64,000 nucleotides of DNA from the NCBI GenBank assembly GCA_020152595.1, contig JAIGNY010000411.1:1438001-1502000 (forward strand), given 5' to 3'. How positions within the stretch are numbered: the first letter of the stretch is position 1; every line of letters begins with the position of its first letter. This document shows, piece after piece, positions 26,901 to 41,900 of this stretch. The position numbers and the translations under genes were made by a program. This DNA is from Chiridota heheva. Lineage: Eukaryota > Echinodermata > Holothuroidea > Apodida > Chiridotidae. The notes below the pieces were generated by a model that was given only the letters and a program-made list of their open reading frames with translations, made no database searches and was not told where the DNA came from.

Positions 26901-29900
26901 GAAGAAAATATGACCAAAACCAAGAAAATACCAAGGCTTTATCAAAATCGGTTAAAAATCGACAACTTTACAGCATTTTAAAATTTCAAGGCCTTATTGA
27001 AACAAGTGAAAATCATTGTGCCAGAGGGGTTCAATTATATCAATATCATGTAATAGCTTATAAAATTTCTATGGAGTATTTATTTGCATTGTCATGACCC
27101 GTGTAATAAATCCTCATCGATCTGGAGTATTTGGTTTAGTCCATTTTTACAACAGGTGAATTTCTTAACAAAGCGAAAAAATATATGTTACCAATTATCA
27201 TTTTTTATTCTTTTTTTAATTTTATGCATTTTAAACAATCTAACACCGAAATTCTATAAAAAGATTAATGTTTTGAGATCGTGTTTATATGCGTATTTAA
27301 TGCACAGTTCAAAGGACTTTGCATTTATGAATGACCCTCCTAAAGTTGGGTCATTCTACTCGGGCCAAAGTCCTTTGCCCCGTGCATTAAACACGCATAT
27401 AAACACTCTGCCTCAACATCAATCTTCAATTCAAGTTAAGTCAAGGTTTTATATTCAGCAAAAAGAGCTTTTAATGTTGAACAAAATAATTTTTAAAATA
27501 TGTCAAAAGTCTGTAGTTTCTAAATTAATCAAACTTTAAATAATTTTTAACGTATTTAAAAATTGTGATGTATGAAAGAGAGGACAGTTCCAAATCTTTA
27601 ATGTAATTTAAAAAAATTATTCTAAATTTCAGTCACTGGCAAAATTTGAATAAACAGTTCCAAATCTTTTATATTTGTTCCATTTGTTTGTTTGTTTGAT
27701 GAGGTCTTAACGGCACCACGACAACGAGGGTCAAATTGTGCCTGAGAGGTCAGATCATTTTAGAGGTAGTAAGGAAAGAAACAGGGGAAGAATGAGAGAA
27801 ATTCAAGAACAAAAGTCAGAAAGCTGTGATCAGAGAGGAGGTGCATGGGTAAAACAAAACAAAGTAGAGAAAGGGGGTGGAAGAGGAGAATTAAATATGG
27901 TTGTAGAGGGAAGCATGATGAAGAAAGGAGATAATTTTATCCGGAGGATTTTTCTGGAAGAACTCAGCAATTGAGTTGTGGGGAGCGAGGAAAGCTCTGG
28001 GAAGGTTGTACAGGGGCAGGCAAGGAGAACGTGATGGATTGTGAAGGTGCAATGGCAATTGTTGCAGAGGGGTTGGGGGAGCCAATGAAGAGGTGGGAGT
28101 AAGTGAGGTAACATTGGTGGAGGATTAAAAAACAGAAAGTTAACATAAGGAAATTCATTCATAAGTTTTTTGTTGTGATGTCACAAACAAATTCAAATAA
28201 AATTTGCATAATTTATTTTAGGAAGGCTTTAAAATTTAAAATGCTCGAAATGCTCAATTTTCAACTGATTTTGTTGACACTTTTTGCTATTTTCACATAT
28301 TATCTTCAATTAAGCTCAAATTGTTGCAACCAGTCCATAGATCTTTAAAAAGAACAAGTGATGTATTGTAAGAGGTCAGGAGGCTATTGAGACTAATTTC
28401 CCCCCCCAAAATAAAAAAAGTCATGTACTGCCAAATTTTGTCCAAGCCCATAAATATAATTAAGTGAAATATCAAATGAATCATACAAAAACAGATGACA
28501 ACTTTTTATTCACATCAACTAAATTATCTTTAAATTTGAAACCAAAACTCTTCCAGTTTACACCCAAAATCTTTAATTTTTAACCAATTATAATTGAATT
28601 TTGGACCACAAATATTCAATTGCAGACCAAATATTCTCAATTTTGGAAAAATGTTAATTTAAGAGCCAAAAATCTTTGGCCCAAAATCCATCAATTTTGG
28701 ACCAAGGATATTCAATTGTAGACCAAATATTCTCAATTTTGGAAAAAAATGATCATTTAAGAGCCAAACATTTGGCCCAAAATCCATCAATTTCGCACCA
28801 AGATAAGGAAGTTAACGTCTTAATGAGGAAAGTTTTAAGGGCTTAAAGCTCCCCATAAAAGTAAAAGCTAGACACGCCACTGAGGGAATGGCAAAAATAA
28901 TAAGACAAAATAAAATAACAAAATACTTAAAAGGGTTTATTAAATCTACTTAACTTCTGTCCATCAAACTTTGTTTGTTTGTTTGTTTAATGAGGGCTTA
29001 ATGATTCAAACATTTATTCAGGCACACTTTAAAACAGAGTACAGATATATACAGGTATACAAAATGATTATACAATGAAACAAAGATATTGATATATACA
29101 TGTGGAGCACCACACAGGAAGTTAGAAGCAACTTATAAACGTGTGGCCTCCAGAACATAAAGCACAAAAACGAACACTCAACCACCCCCTCCCCTTACAC
29201 GCACACACAAATAATTATAACAATAATTGTGTAACACTAGTCGTATTTAGATAGATTATGGCAAAAAATGTGATCAAATAAAGGGAGATACTACAAAATG
29301 TATCTTTTGTATTAAATTTGTAAATGTATTGAAAATGTATTAAATTTGTTTCCTTTTACCCATAGTGCTTGTTTTCTTAGTATCTATTTTAGAACAATTT
29401 CAGTATTACTCTTATTATAACATTTTTGCATATTCTTACCTATTTATCTTATTTTACCATTTCTTTATGTCCATGTATATGGTGTTTATTATGTAATGCG
29501 CTTAGAGCTTTTTAGGATCAAGCGCACTATAAATGTATAATAATAATACAAATGGGAAACTGCATGACAAGACAAATTTGAAGAAAAAAACCGCAAACCA
29601 GTCAGGATAAAATTGATCCAAGAACATAATGGCACCACGACAGCGAGGGTCAAATTGTGCCTGAGGGCTTAGATCATTCCAGAGGTAAGAAGAAAAAAAA
29701 ACAGGGGGAGATTGAGAGAGAAACACAAGAATTAAATGCCCGAAAGCTGGGATTAAGAGAGGAGGTGCATGGGTGAAAAACACAAAGTAGTAGTAGCCCT
29801 CCTCTCCGATCAATCTTTGACCAACATGAATACAAGACCAACATACATACCTGCGTAACGTGTGGAACCAGCACACTATTCAATAGATGCCTGGCCATGG

Positions 29901-32900
29901 GCATGCAATACTGGATCGGCAGGTCATTCATCTTGGCGCCATAACCCATGTCCAGCAACCACTCCTTAGCAACAGTAACATTCTCCAAAGTAGCATCCAT
30001 TTCAGCAAATTCATCATTTAGCCAGTCCTGTTGAAACAAATTTGGATCATCAATTACTTGAAATTACACCTTAAAGGAAAGGTATCGTCCCATAAATAAA
30101 TTCAAAAGTGAATGCAGCCATGTCCTGGTAACGTCACTTCCGGTTTCCAATTTTTTCTTACTGATCGTGAGAAATCTGTGGTGTTATTGATAACATATGC
30201 AGGCCCTATGTTCGGTCCGACAATGTGTGATCAATAGCATCGCATATTTTTGCAATCAATAGGGAAAATTGAAAAATGGAGTGACATTACCGGCACAGCG
30301 GCGTTCACCTCTGAATGTATTTATGGGACGATACCTTTCTTTAAATGGATAATAAAATTATTTAAAGGGGCTGGCAGCCACATTTTTCTTAAGTCTCAAG
30401 AATAAATGAACACAAGTTTTGTTCATGTGATGGTACTGAACACCTTTGATAAGAATGTTTAAATTAATCAATAGTTTTTCTTATGAATACTTAAAATTAC
30501 CAAAATTAGACCTGTGTTATTTCCAAATTCCCATGACTTTCTGTGCAGAAATGTGCCACACTTTTGAACTAAGAGCTACTTTTAAATCTTATCAATGAAT
30601 AAGTGCAAGAGGGTGTGACATCACTATGCAACAGTAGACTCTACACCAGTCATTTTCATTCAAACTTGGTCAAGCATGCTCATCTTATATGAAAGAAGAC
30701 AATAAAAAGAACAAAATGGTGCAGAAATGACTGCAATGAAACTAGTTATGACATCACAGCTCTGCATTCATATAAGCATTTTATTGCAATAGTTTATATT
30801 TGTGATCACCAAAAAACTGTGTTTTACCAACTGTGTTTTTCAAACTTAAATCAATTTTAAGAAGATAATTTTATAATTGTTAGAAAGTGATGCCATGCAC
30901 TCTTCTATAGTGCATAGCATCACTGAGAATAGGTAGCCCAGTTTAGGAGACTAGGTAGCTCAGTTGGCAGAGCGCACAACTGAGATCCTGGAGGTCCCGG
31001 GTTCAAGGCTCGGTCAGGTCTAACTCAATTTTTCAACATCTATGCAGACAAATACGCCAAAAATCAAAGCGGAAGCATTTCCTCTGCAGCTCCTACTCCT
31101 CATTCGGCTGTTAGGAGAAGTGACAATGGTTAAATGGCACACACCGTCCTTCGGAAAGGACATTAAGTTGTCGGTCCTGACGGCAGGACAGTCACCCCCT
31201 GCCTGGTTTTCTGAAGACAATTCGAGAAAAGAAGCGTGAAAACGCGGTGTTCATTTACTTCCCAGCCAAGTCCAAGTTCATCATGTGTGCCGATTCGTTG
31301 GCAGCCAGAGAACTTTAATAGAGGCACTGTGTGGCCTATTGTATGTAAGCGCTTTGAGCCTTCTTAAGGGAAAAGCGTATATTAAATGCTTGGTATTATT
31401 ATTATTAGTGTAGTTTCTTTGCAATTAATTTTTTGTACAAACTTAAACCTCTTTGAAATAATCAAATAAAATAAAAACCCTGGAATACAATAAACAGTGA
31501 ATAGCATCCACATTGTTCAATCTCAAAATATATAAAAGATTAGTTCAGGGGTCAAGCTAGTCCATTTTTATGAAAGAGGACTTTAAAAGAAAAACAAACG
31601 GTGAAGAAAGCATTCAAAAAACCTTATTCCGTTAAGGAGATATCTAAGTTTAAAGTTATCATTTATGTAAAACGACAAAATCAGACTAGTTGTGATATCA
31701 CATCCTCAGATTCATCAAAGTCTTTATGTATTTTATCATATTTTTTTCCCTCAGATTTTGTGGCTTAAAAACCAACGGACATGTCAGGAAAGTAGTAAAA
31801 TAAAGATAGTTAATTTACCTCCTAAAGCAAGTTTGAGAAAAATAATTCAAATAGTAAAATACATAAAAATTTCTTTAAAATACATTAACAATTGTTAAGA
31901 ATGTGAGGATGAGGGCACCAACCTTCCATAGAAGACTTACTACACCAGTCATTTCTACACAGATAAGAAAGAGTTTTAAACTTTAATATCTCCTTAACGG
32001 AATAAGATTTTTATTGTTTTCTTCAACATTTTTTCTTTTAAAGTCCTTTGTCATATAAGATAAACTTGCTTGACCCCTGAACTAATCCTTTAAATCATGT
32101 AAATACCTAAAGGGCTATTACAGTGTAAACAGTTTGATATTTTGAAAATTTGTTGCCATCTAAATTATTGGAAACAATTTTTGTTTATTCATTGAAATGG
32201 GGTATAACAGACCTTCGTGGTGTAGTGGTTAGTGCTTTGTCCTCTAACCCGCTTGTCCCGGGTTTGTATCTCAGTGGTCTGCAACCAGTGTCACAACCGA
32301 TTATTAAAGGCCGTGGCCATCTTGATATAATGTCCAGCAATGGATGCTTTCGGGACGTTAAACCTTGCTATGCTATGCTATGCACTTTACAAGAACATGA
32401 TTGACCCATCTGCTCATGTATCTTACACTCTAATAAAAGATAAGTCTTTTTAATTGTAGAAATACATTTAAAAAATGGCCTTGGATCTGCAAGTATGAAA
32501 TCACACTGCACGTTCACCAGCCACTTTTCAACAAACCAATGAAATATTTGAATACTTAAAAACAGAATAAAATAGCAACACAAGTTTTTTCACTAATAAG
32601 TTTCTATAATAGTCCACAGTAACAGGCAGGTGACTCAGTTTGTAGAGCGCACGACTGAGATGTTGGAGGTTCCAGGTTCAAGTCTACAAGATTCAAATAA
32701 GGTGATTTTTCCTCAACCTTGCAGACACATCGTGGGCAGAAGTACGTCGTCTGTGCCAACTGCTCCCCGTCCAGCTTTTGGGATAAGTGGACGTTGGTTG
32801 GATGACGCTCACCGTCCATCAGATGAGGACTTAAAATGGCGGTCCCGATGGCAGAACAGTTACTTTTGCCTGGTTCTCTAAACACTTTTCAGAGAAAGAA

Positions 32901-35900
32901 GCGTGAAAATGTGGAGTTCATTTACTTCCCATCAACCCTCAACAATTGCGTTTGCTTTGTAATCGCCAACTCAAATAAACTGGCGACCTTGTTCCATCAT
33001 TTCCAAAATTTTGATTGCCAAAATAGTTCAGTTACGCATCAGTACAAAAATTGTTTTAAACAATTTTGAATGAAAAAATCCATTCTTCCCCGACGGTTTT
33101 CCTGCATAAATAATTTAACTTCCTACTTTAATCACAACTCTTTTTAATACAAAAAAACACAAAACAATTATCGAAAGTAAAGACTGATCGCAGAGCAAAC
33201 AATATGATCATTTTCCATCAGGAAAATGATCATGTTTTTTTCAGGTACCTCTCTGCATGTATTACGTGCGCTAACTGGCGCTAACTGGCTAACGGGACTA
33301 CGTACGTCCGCATGATACTGTTGCTCAGTGATATGATATCGTACTTAAATTGTATCAACACCATGGGGCTTGTGGGGACAAAGTTACGGTATTAAAATTC
33401 CCGGATTAGGACCGCCAGTAATTTTGGGTCCGCAAAGAACGGAAGATTAAAGGTATTTCATGCTTACTAAAATAACTTTTATTTTGGTCGCCAAGATGTA
33501 AGTTTTCATCGCCATGGCAACAGGAGTTATCCAGAGTTGCTTCCCATCTTCTCCCAGTCAAGTTCATAGCGAAGTCTCTAGCTTGCAGCCTAGAGGATTT
33601 GATTGGCCCACAATGAGACTTTAGTGTGAAATTACACGTTCTAAGAACCAATACAACAAAAAAAACAATACCAAAATGTTCTTACTTGTTCGTATAATAT
33701 CAGACCCCAATCATCCTTGGATGACTTCAAGAGAAAGTTCCAGAATGTCTGCAAAGAAAGGTATTTGAAGTCAGTGTAGTCATTTATTTTTCAAAACTTT
33801 ATTTAATTAACATTTCTTTATACACGGTATCTCAACTGAGTAACTGGTTTACAGTGAGGCTGTTTTAAAACATGACATAAAAAAGGAAATAAATAAAATT
33901 ATAAAATTATTTTAAAAGAAAATAATAAAAGTTCAAAAATACATCAAGTAATTCTTTGAAGAGGTGCAACAAATTCTGACCACAATTTGTTGAGTCTTTG
34001 CCCAAACAAATTCTAACAGTAATTGACTTTCCCATCATTTTCAGAGACAAAATTTAGTAGAGATTTTTCTCCCAGTCATACATCACAAATTTTGCATAAA
34101 TTAAAAACTGATTAAACTTTGATCAGCCTAACTCAAAAACTAAACATGCTTTTTGAAAAATTCAAAAAGTGATCTGCTTAGATTTTAATACTTTTTCAAC
34201 CAATATAGAAATACATGTCCACAGAACTTTAATTCATGTAGTTTTTCACCATCGCATTAAAAAGTGGCAGGTCATACCTTGTCTTGTGGAATGGCTTTCT
34301 GGTTTAATTTCTCCACGATGAAGTTGTACTTGCCGCCATTCTCCTTTGCATAGTCTGTGTTAGATGACCTAGTGAGTGAAGTATAACCAGTTATAGTGAC
34401 CATTTGATTCCAACTCGAACCAGTTTTATTCATCCACCCATGTTAAAGCACTCTAGCAACAATTTTTGTTTCTACGGTATAGACCTTTCCAACTAACTTT
34501 AACCAAACATGATTTCTCCAGTACTTCGACCAATAAACTGCTGGGGAAATATTCACTTAGTTACCCAACCAGTAAGTTGCAATTGCTAGAGGAAAAGTTT
34601 TAAACATCAATGCGTGAGTATGACGCAGATATGATTAGAGTTTTAAAGCTTTCTTTTCATATGCTTTTGTCTCCTACCCTGCATAAACTGTACAGATTCA
34701 CCCAGTGTACCATTGGTCCATTATGGATGCATGAATTTTGACGATGTGACATTATTTAAATTAGTTTTCCCAAAATTGTCAATTCAGATTAAAAAAGATC
34801 TATATAATGACAATTTTGGTTCCCTGAGACTAAGCTAAGAAATGTTATTCTCTAAAAACTGTGACATTATTTAAATTAGTTTTCCAGAAATTGTCAATTC
34901 AGATTCAAAAAGATCTATACATTGACAATTTTGGTGCCCTGAGACTAAGCTAAGAAATCTTATTCTTCATAAACAGTCAAATTAAAGTGCAAAATTTTAC
35001 CTTCAAAAATTCCCATATTAAGTATGATAGCATATCAAATATAGACACAGTGAGGGAATTGAAATATCAACTTTCATATTGATTAATATGATCATAATAT
35101 GAGAAGAAAAGGAAATTATTGAGAAATGGCGCTTTCTTAAGTTAATCTTATATTACTTAAAGGATTAGTTCAGGGGTCAAGCAAGTCCATCTAATATGAA
35201 AGAGGACTTCAAAAGAAACAAAATAAAGGATTAGTTCAGTGGTCAAGCATGTCCATCTTATATGAAAGAGGACTTTAAAAGAAACAAAATGGTGAAGAAA
35301 GCATTCAAAAATCTTATTCCATTACGGAGATATTAAAGGATTAATTCAGTGGTCAAGAATGTCCATCTTATATAAAAGGGGACTTTAAGACAAACAAAAT
35401 GGTGAAGAAAATACTTCAATACCTTATTTCGTTAAGAGGATAGTAAGGTTAAAGTTCTGTATTAAATTTACTACCTGAAGAAAGTTTGAAGGAAATCATG
35501 TTAATAGATTTGATTGATCTTTTTTACTATTTAAATTATTTTCCCCTCAAAACTTTATTCAGGTGGTAAATGTAATACAGAACTATTAACTTAACTAACT
35601 CCTTAGCAGAATAAGATTTTTAAATGCTTTCTTCACTATTTTACTTCCGACGACGACGACGAGTGAACACACAATTACAATGACGGGGTCGCCACCTGCG
35701 TATTCGGTTATGATAGTAACAATGCTATCACGAAACGCTTAATACGACCCGGATGAGAACACAGGTACAACGTACTGACAGACATAACATCGACAACCAA
35801 GTCAATGTCCACTGCCTTTGATAACCAGTTGTGGTACACTAGCGTTCTCTTTTATATAAGATGGACTTGCTTGACCACTGAACTAATCCTTTATTTTGTT

Positions 35901-38900
35901 TCTTTTGAAGTCCTCTTTCATATAAGATGGACTTGCTTGACCACTGAACTAATCCTTTGAAACTGTTTGCATACTACTTATGTGAGAATTATGATAGGTG
36001 GGGTAATGCTGCTTTGGTTCTTACCAGTATCGATTGTGAGCAGCTATTGGATATCCAAGCTTCTGGTACAAGTAACTATGGAAACAAGAGAAATGAAGAT
36101 GATGTAAGGGGAGGATGATTTGTTGATTATTATACGCATCATCAAGTAAGTTAAATTTCTTTCCGTTCAAGGAATATTCCCTCATTTTTATTTTCAAATA
36201 TCTGGTATTATTAAAGAAACAAATTGGTGTAAAAATCATGATAATATTTTATATTAATTAGGAGTTATTACACTTTAAAGAAATGTGACCTCACAGTGTA
36301 ATTTGTGATGTCATACTTGCATATCCAAGACCATTTCTTATGTATTTCTCTGAAAAGTTATTGCCTCTTTCTAAATTATTGGAAACAATTTTTGTTTAAT
36401 CATTGAGCTGCGTATAATATGCACTTTACAAAAAGATGCTTTGCTCCTCTGTTCAAGTATCTCACACTCTAAATTACCCGTCTTTTAAAACACAATATAT
36501 AAGAAACTTTCTTGGATCTGCATGTATGACATCATAATGCATTAGTCACTTTTCAACACACCACCAGGGATTTAAATCTGCATGTATGACATCATAATGC
36601 ACTAGTCACTTTTCAACACACCACCAGGGATTGAAATCTGCATGTATGACATCATAATGCATTAGTCACTTTTCAACACACCACCCGGGATTGAGATCTG
36701 CATGTATGACATCATAATGCACCAGTCACTTTTCAACACACCACCAGGGATTGAGATCTACATGTATGACATCATAATGCATTAATCACTTTTCAACACT
36801 CCACCAGGGATTGAGATTTGCATGTATGTCATCATAATGCACTAGTCACTTTTCAACACACCACCAGGGATTGAGATCTACATGTATGACATCATAATGC
36901 ACTAGTCACTTTTCAACACACCATCAGTGATTGAGATCTGCATGTATGACATCATAATGCACTAGTCACTTTTCAACACACCACCAGAGATTGTGATCTG
37001 CATGTATGACATCATAATGCACAAGTCACTTTTCAACACACTACCAGGGATTGCGATCTGCATGTATGACATCATAATGCACTAGTTACATTTCAACACA
37101 CCACCAGGGATTGAGATCTACATGTATGACATCATAATGCACTAGTCACTTTTCAACACACCACCAGGGATTGTGATCTGCATGTATGACATCATAATTC
37201 ACAAGTCACTGTTCAACACACCACCAGGGATTGAGATCTGCATGTATAACATTATAATGCACTAGTCACTTTTCAACACACCACCAGGGATTTAAATCTG
37301 CATGTATGACATCATAATACACTAGTCACTTTTCAACACACCACCAGGGATTGAGATCTACATGTATGACATCATAATGCACTAGTCACTTTTCAACACA
37401 CCATCAGTGATTGAGATCTGCATGTATGACATCATAATGCACTAGTCACTTTTCAACACACCACCAGGGATTGACATCTATATGTATGACATCATAATGC
37501 ACTAGTCACTTTTCAACACACCACCAGGGATTGAGATCTACATATATGACATCATAATGCACTAATCACTTTTCAACACTCCACCAGGGATTGAGATCTG
37601 CATGTATTACATCATAATGCACTAGTCACTTTTCAACACACCACCAGGATTGAGATCTGCATGTATGATATCATAATGCACTAGTCACTTTTCAACACAC
37701 CACCAGGGATTGAGATCTGCATGTATGACATCATAATGCACTAGTCACTTTTCAACACACCACCAGGGATTGTGATCTGCATGTATGACATCATAATGCA
37801 CAAGTCACTTTTCAACACACTACCAGGGATTGCGATCTGCATGTATGACATCATAATGCACTAGTTACTTTTCAACACACCACCAGGGATTGAGATCTGC
37901 ATGTATGACATCATAATGCACTAGTCACTTTTCAAGACACCACCAGGGATTGAGATCTGTATGTATGACATCATAATGCATTAGTCACTTTTCAACACAC
38001 CACCAGGGACTGAAAACAGGACTCGCAAAACATGAAATATTTCAATCAGAAAAGAAGACAAACTTACTGAGATCCGTCTGGGAAGATGGAGGGCATCGCT
38101 GTCCAGTTCTTAACACCGTCACCAAGTCCCTTAAAGTACCACCATGAATCAATCTGGTAATACCTAGGATGCAAAATATAATATAAGTTGATAAATTGGT
38201 AACAAGCCTGTGAATGATTAGTAATAAAAGGATTAGTTCAGTGGAAGAGGACTTCAATAGAAACAAAATGGTGAAGAAACTACTTCAATATCTTATTCAG
38301 TCATGGGGATATTCAAGTTTCAAGCTCTCAATATTGAAATAACTGGTTTAGTAAGTCTACTATGAAAAGTTGACGCCCCAAAATTCTTTCTTAAGAATTG
38401 TTAATGCATTTTAAAGAAAACCAATTTATATAATATGAATATATAATATTTAACTAGAACGGTAAACACCGTCATGGTTCGCATGCCCATGCAAATTGAC
38501 ACCCATATCATATGATCCTGCCAATTATAAAAATGGCATCTCACACTTAAGTCCCACATGGCATCCTATGTCCCACATGGCATCCCAACCCATGTCCCAC
38601 ATGGCATCCCACCCCATGTCCCACATGGCATCCCACCCCATGTCCCACATGGCACCCCACTCCATGTCCCACATGGCATCCCACCCCATGTCCCACATGG
38701 CATCCCACTCCATGCCCCACATGGCATCCTACCCCATGTCCCACACGACATCCCATCCCATGTCCCACATGGCATTCCACCATATCTCCCACATGGCATC
38801 CCACCCCATGTCCCACATGGCATTCCACCATATCTCCCACATGGCATCCCACCCCATGTCCCACATGACATCCCATGTCCCACATGGCAATCCATCATAT

Positions 38901-41900
38901 GTCCCACAGGGCATTCCACCATATCTCCCACATGGCATTCCACCACACAGTGTCTCACATGGCATATTCCACCATATGTCCCACATGGCATTCCACTATA
39001 TGTCCCACATGGCATCCCACATGTCATCCCACCCTGTCTCACATGACGTCCCATAAGCTCCATAAGAAGTCTCATCCTAGCTATCACAGTCCCTGATTGA
39101 GCATAATATGTATGAAAGTGTCAGTTTATATAATAACTTATATGCAAATGAGTTGTTGAATAAGAAAAAAGGGGTGGAGTCAAATAATTATGCCTGATAT
39201 AGCCCTTTGTATACAACATGGTAAATATTATATCATATGTCCCTCATGGCCCCCATCCATGTCCCACATGGCATCCATCCCTATGTTTATATGCAATAAC
39301 ATCTTGTCACACTCCCTGACTAAGCATGCTAAATAAAAAGTCTGGTCAGGTCATATACTGTAGTAACTTTTATGCAAATGACCACAATAATAAAGGTGGA
39401 GTTTAAAAATCATGCCTGATATAACTGTTTGGTGCCCAAATATTTTGAAGAATCTTAAGGAGTTCAAATCTCAAGTGCTGCAAGAGAGACTTGAGGATCT
39501 CTGAAGAATATTGGAAATTTATATCATTTTACAGTTATCTTCTAAGAAAATATCAAATATATTGTAGACTTTTTAAGAAACTAGTCTTTAATCCTAGCAT
39601 AAGTACCTCTAAAAAACTTTAACAATTAATAAGGAAATTCTGAGGAATTTTCAAAAAACTTTAACATTTCTGAGGAAATCTCAGTACAAATCTGTGGACG
39701 GCCGGACCAACGGCCGGCCGGACGAACGGACGTAATCGCCATTACATAGGTTCGCATAATGCTACGCATGCGAACCAAAAAAGCACAATTTTACTTATTT
39801 TTCCAAACTTTCTACAGATGGTACATTATAATCACTTTTATAGAATTCTGTTTACATACAGACTTTGAGGAGTGTGAGGCTTTGATGTCATAACTAGTCT
39901 GATTTCAGTCATTCTACATAAATGATACAGAACTTTCAAGATTTGATAAGGAGGTGGGAGTGAGTGAGGTGGGTGTGACCTATTCTAAGATGGGTTATAT
40001 GAACGTTGTCGACACAAAAGAGCTTGTTGATGGTGGGTTTGATCGGAATGGTGGGCTGGATGAAGTGGAGTTTGTTATCAATTTGGCAGTCCCGTGAGGT
40101 TTGCCAGCTGTCAAAAGTAAATGTACTGTTTTGAAACTTCAAGACTGTTTTACTTCATATATAATGCTCTCTTGGAATCTTGAGTCTCTGAAACTGAAGA
40201 TTTTGTAGATGTCCAAACACTTAAAGACTTCTTACTTGTATGGAACGAATGTCTTGTCAGCATCAGCTTTGATGTCCAGCATGGTCTGTTCATAGGAAGT
40301 GTTTGGCACTGTGTTGTAATAGTAAAATGCACCTGAGATAAAAGAAAAACAACTTGATCATTTAGTTCCTATTTTGAAATATAGCTGATATATATCATTA
40401 AATAACAGGTAGAAATTGTATAATCGGCAGAAAGAGCTTTAAATTCTTATGGGCATATCTGGTCCTGGCCTCAATCCCGTGTGTGATGATTGACAGATTT
40501 TTGTGCATAACGTAAAAATATGCTTGGGACGATCCATTCAATGCAGGCGCATGTTGAAAATGGTGATACACACAGCTTGAATAGATTATGTGCACTGCAC
40601 ACGGTGCAGGAAAATATCCAATCACTGGTCAAGAAAAAGTAAACAAACAAAGAGTGTGAGTTTGAAGCGTATGCCATGCACAAAATGCACTTTTGGTTAA
40701 CATGCGCAAACTTACAGCATGCTTACAGTGTACACACGTGAAACGCAAGGCGTCCGTGCGCATAATATTTTGTGTTTGTTTGTTCAAATCTAAGTTCCAA
40801 CAGGCATCAAAACAAATTCGAATTGAATTGGTCGAAAAATATTGCGTACGCACATTGTGTTGTATACCTAGTAAGGGCCTATACACATAAATTTTGATAT
40901 AATGATTTCTCTGTACACATGTTACGTAATCTTAATTCAGCATAGGAAATTACAAACTAGTTTTGCACATAATAAGAATAAAAGGACAAGCTTTTGTGAA
41001 TGAAAATAATTTTGTTGTTTGTTTCACAGTGCGTAAAAGTACACTACACACATATGATGGCACTGCGCACAACAAGCGTGCGCATTTAAAATGGAATACA
41101 GTGTAGATTATGTGCACCACACACCAATCAGTGATCAAAGAATAGTAAACAAACAACGAGCGCATTGCAAAATATGCTCTTGGTTTGCCTCCACATGTTG
41201 GCATCTTTCATATCAAAACTGAACATTGAAAAAATGAAAAATATTCATTTCTGGTTATTTTGCGTTTAACAAATGGTTATTTTTGCATTTTCTATTTTGT
41301 TTTGATTACTGAAAGTGTCTGTCTGCTTTTTATATTTTCAGAAGGCCTAAGCGTGATTCCTGTACAGTGGGTATCACATAACAACTTACTTCCGATACCC
41401 AAGAGGTACCCACCTGAGTGCGTGTGACATCACATGCACACACTCTATTGCGTACCGTACGCATGTGTCCCCTCTCAACCAATCACATTTCAGGAAACAA
41501 ACTTAGGTATACATGAACAGAGGGTATGGTCAACAGAATCTAACTGTTATTGCTAATAAGCCCTAAGTGTGCACACTGAACTATTTTTTTGCTCAGCTTA
41601 AAGGACTAGTTCAGGGGGCATGCAAATCTATTTTATATGAAAGAGGAGTTCAAAAGAAACAAAATGGTGAAGAAAGCATTCAAAAATCTTATTCCATTAA
41701 GGAGATATTTAAGATTAACCTTTGGTATTATTTGTGCAGAAACGACTGAAATGAGACTAGTTGTGATGTCATAGCCTCAGATTCCTCAAAGTCTTTATGT
41801 ATTCTATCATATTTTGTCCTGCGATTTTGTGGCTTAAAAACCTTGAGATATGTCAAAAAAGTAGTAAAACTGAATCTATGAAGAGTATTTATGATATACC

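Noticed and set aside
30948..31020. Possible tRNA gene (GGTAGCTCAGTTGGCAGAGC)
   Set aside because: It continues into a SINE body with a (ATT)n tail and has a second copy at 32612, so it is the tRNA-derived head of a SINE.
38496..39087. Several overlapping open frames of 110-186 codons on both strands (MSHMASHP, MPCGTWGG types)
   Set aside because: They follow from a 24-bp minisatellite, which keeps all frames open; frames run in opposite strands at once and decay with the repeat.
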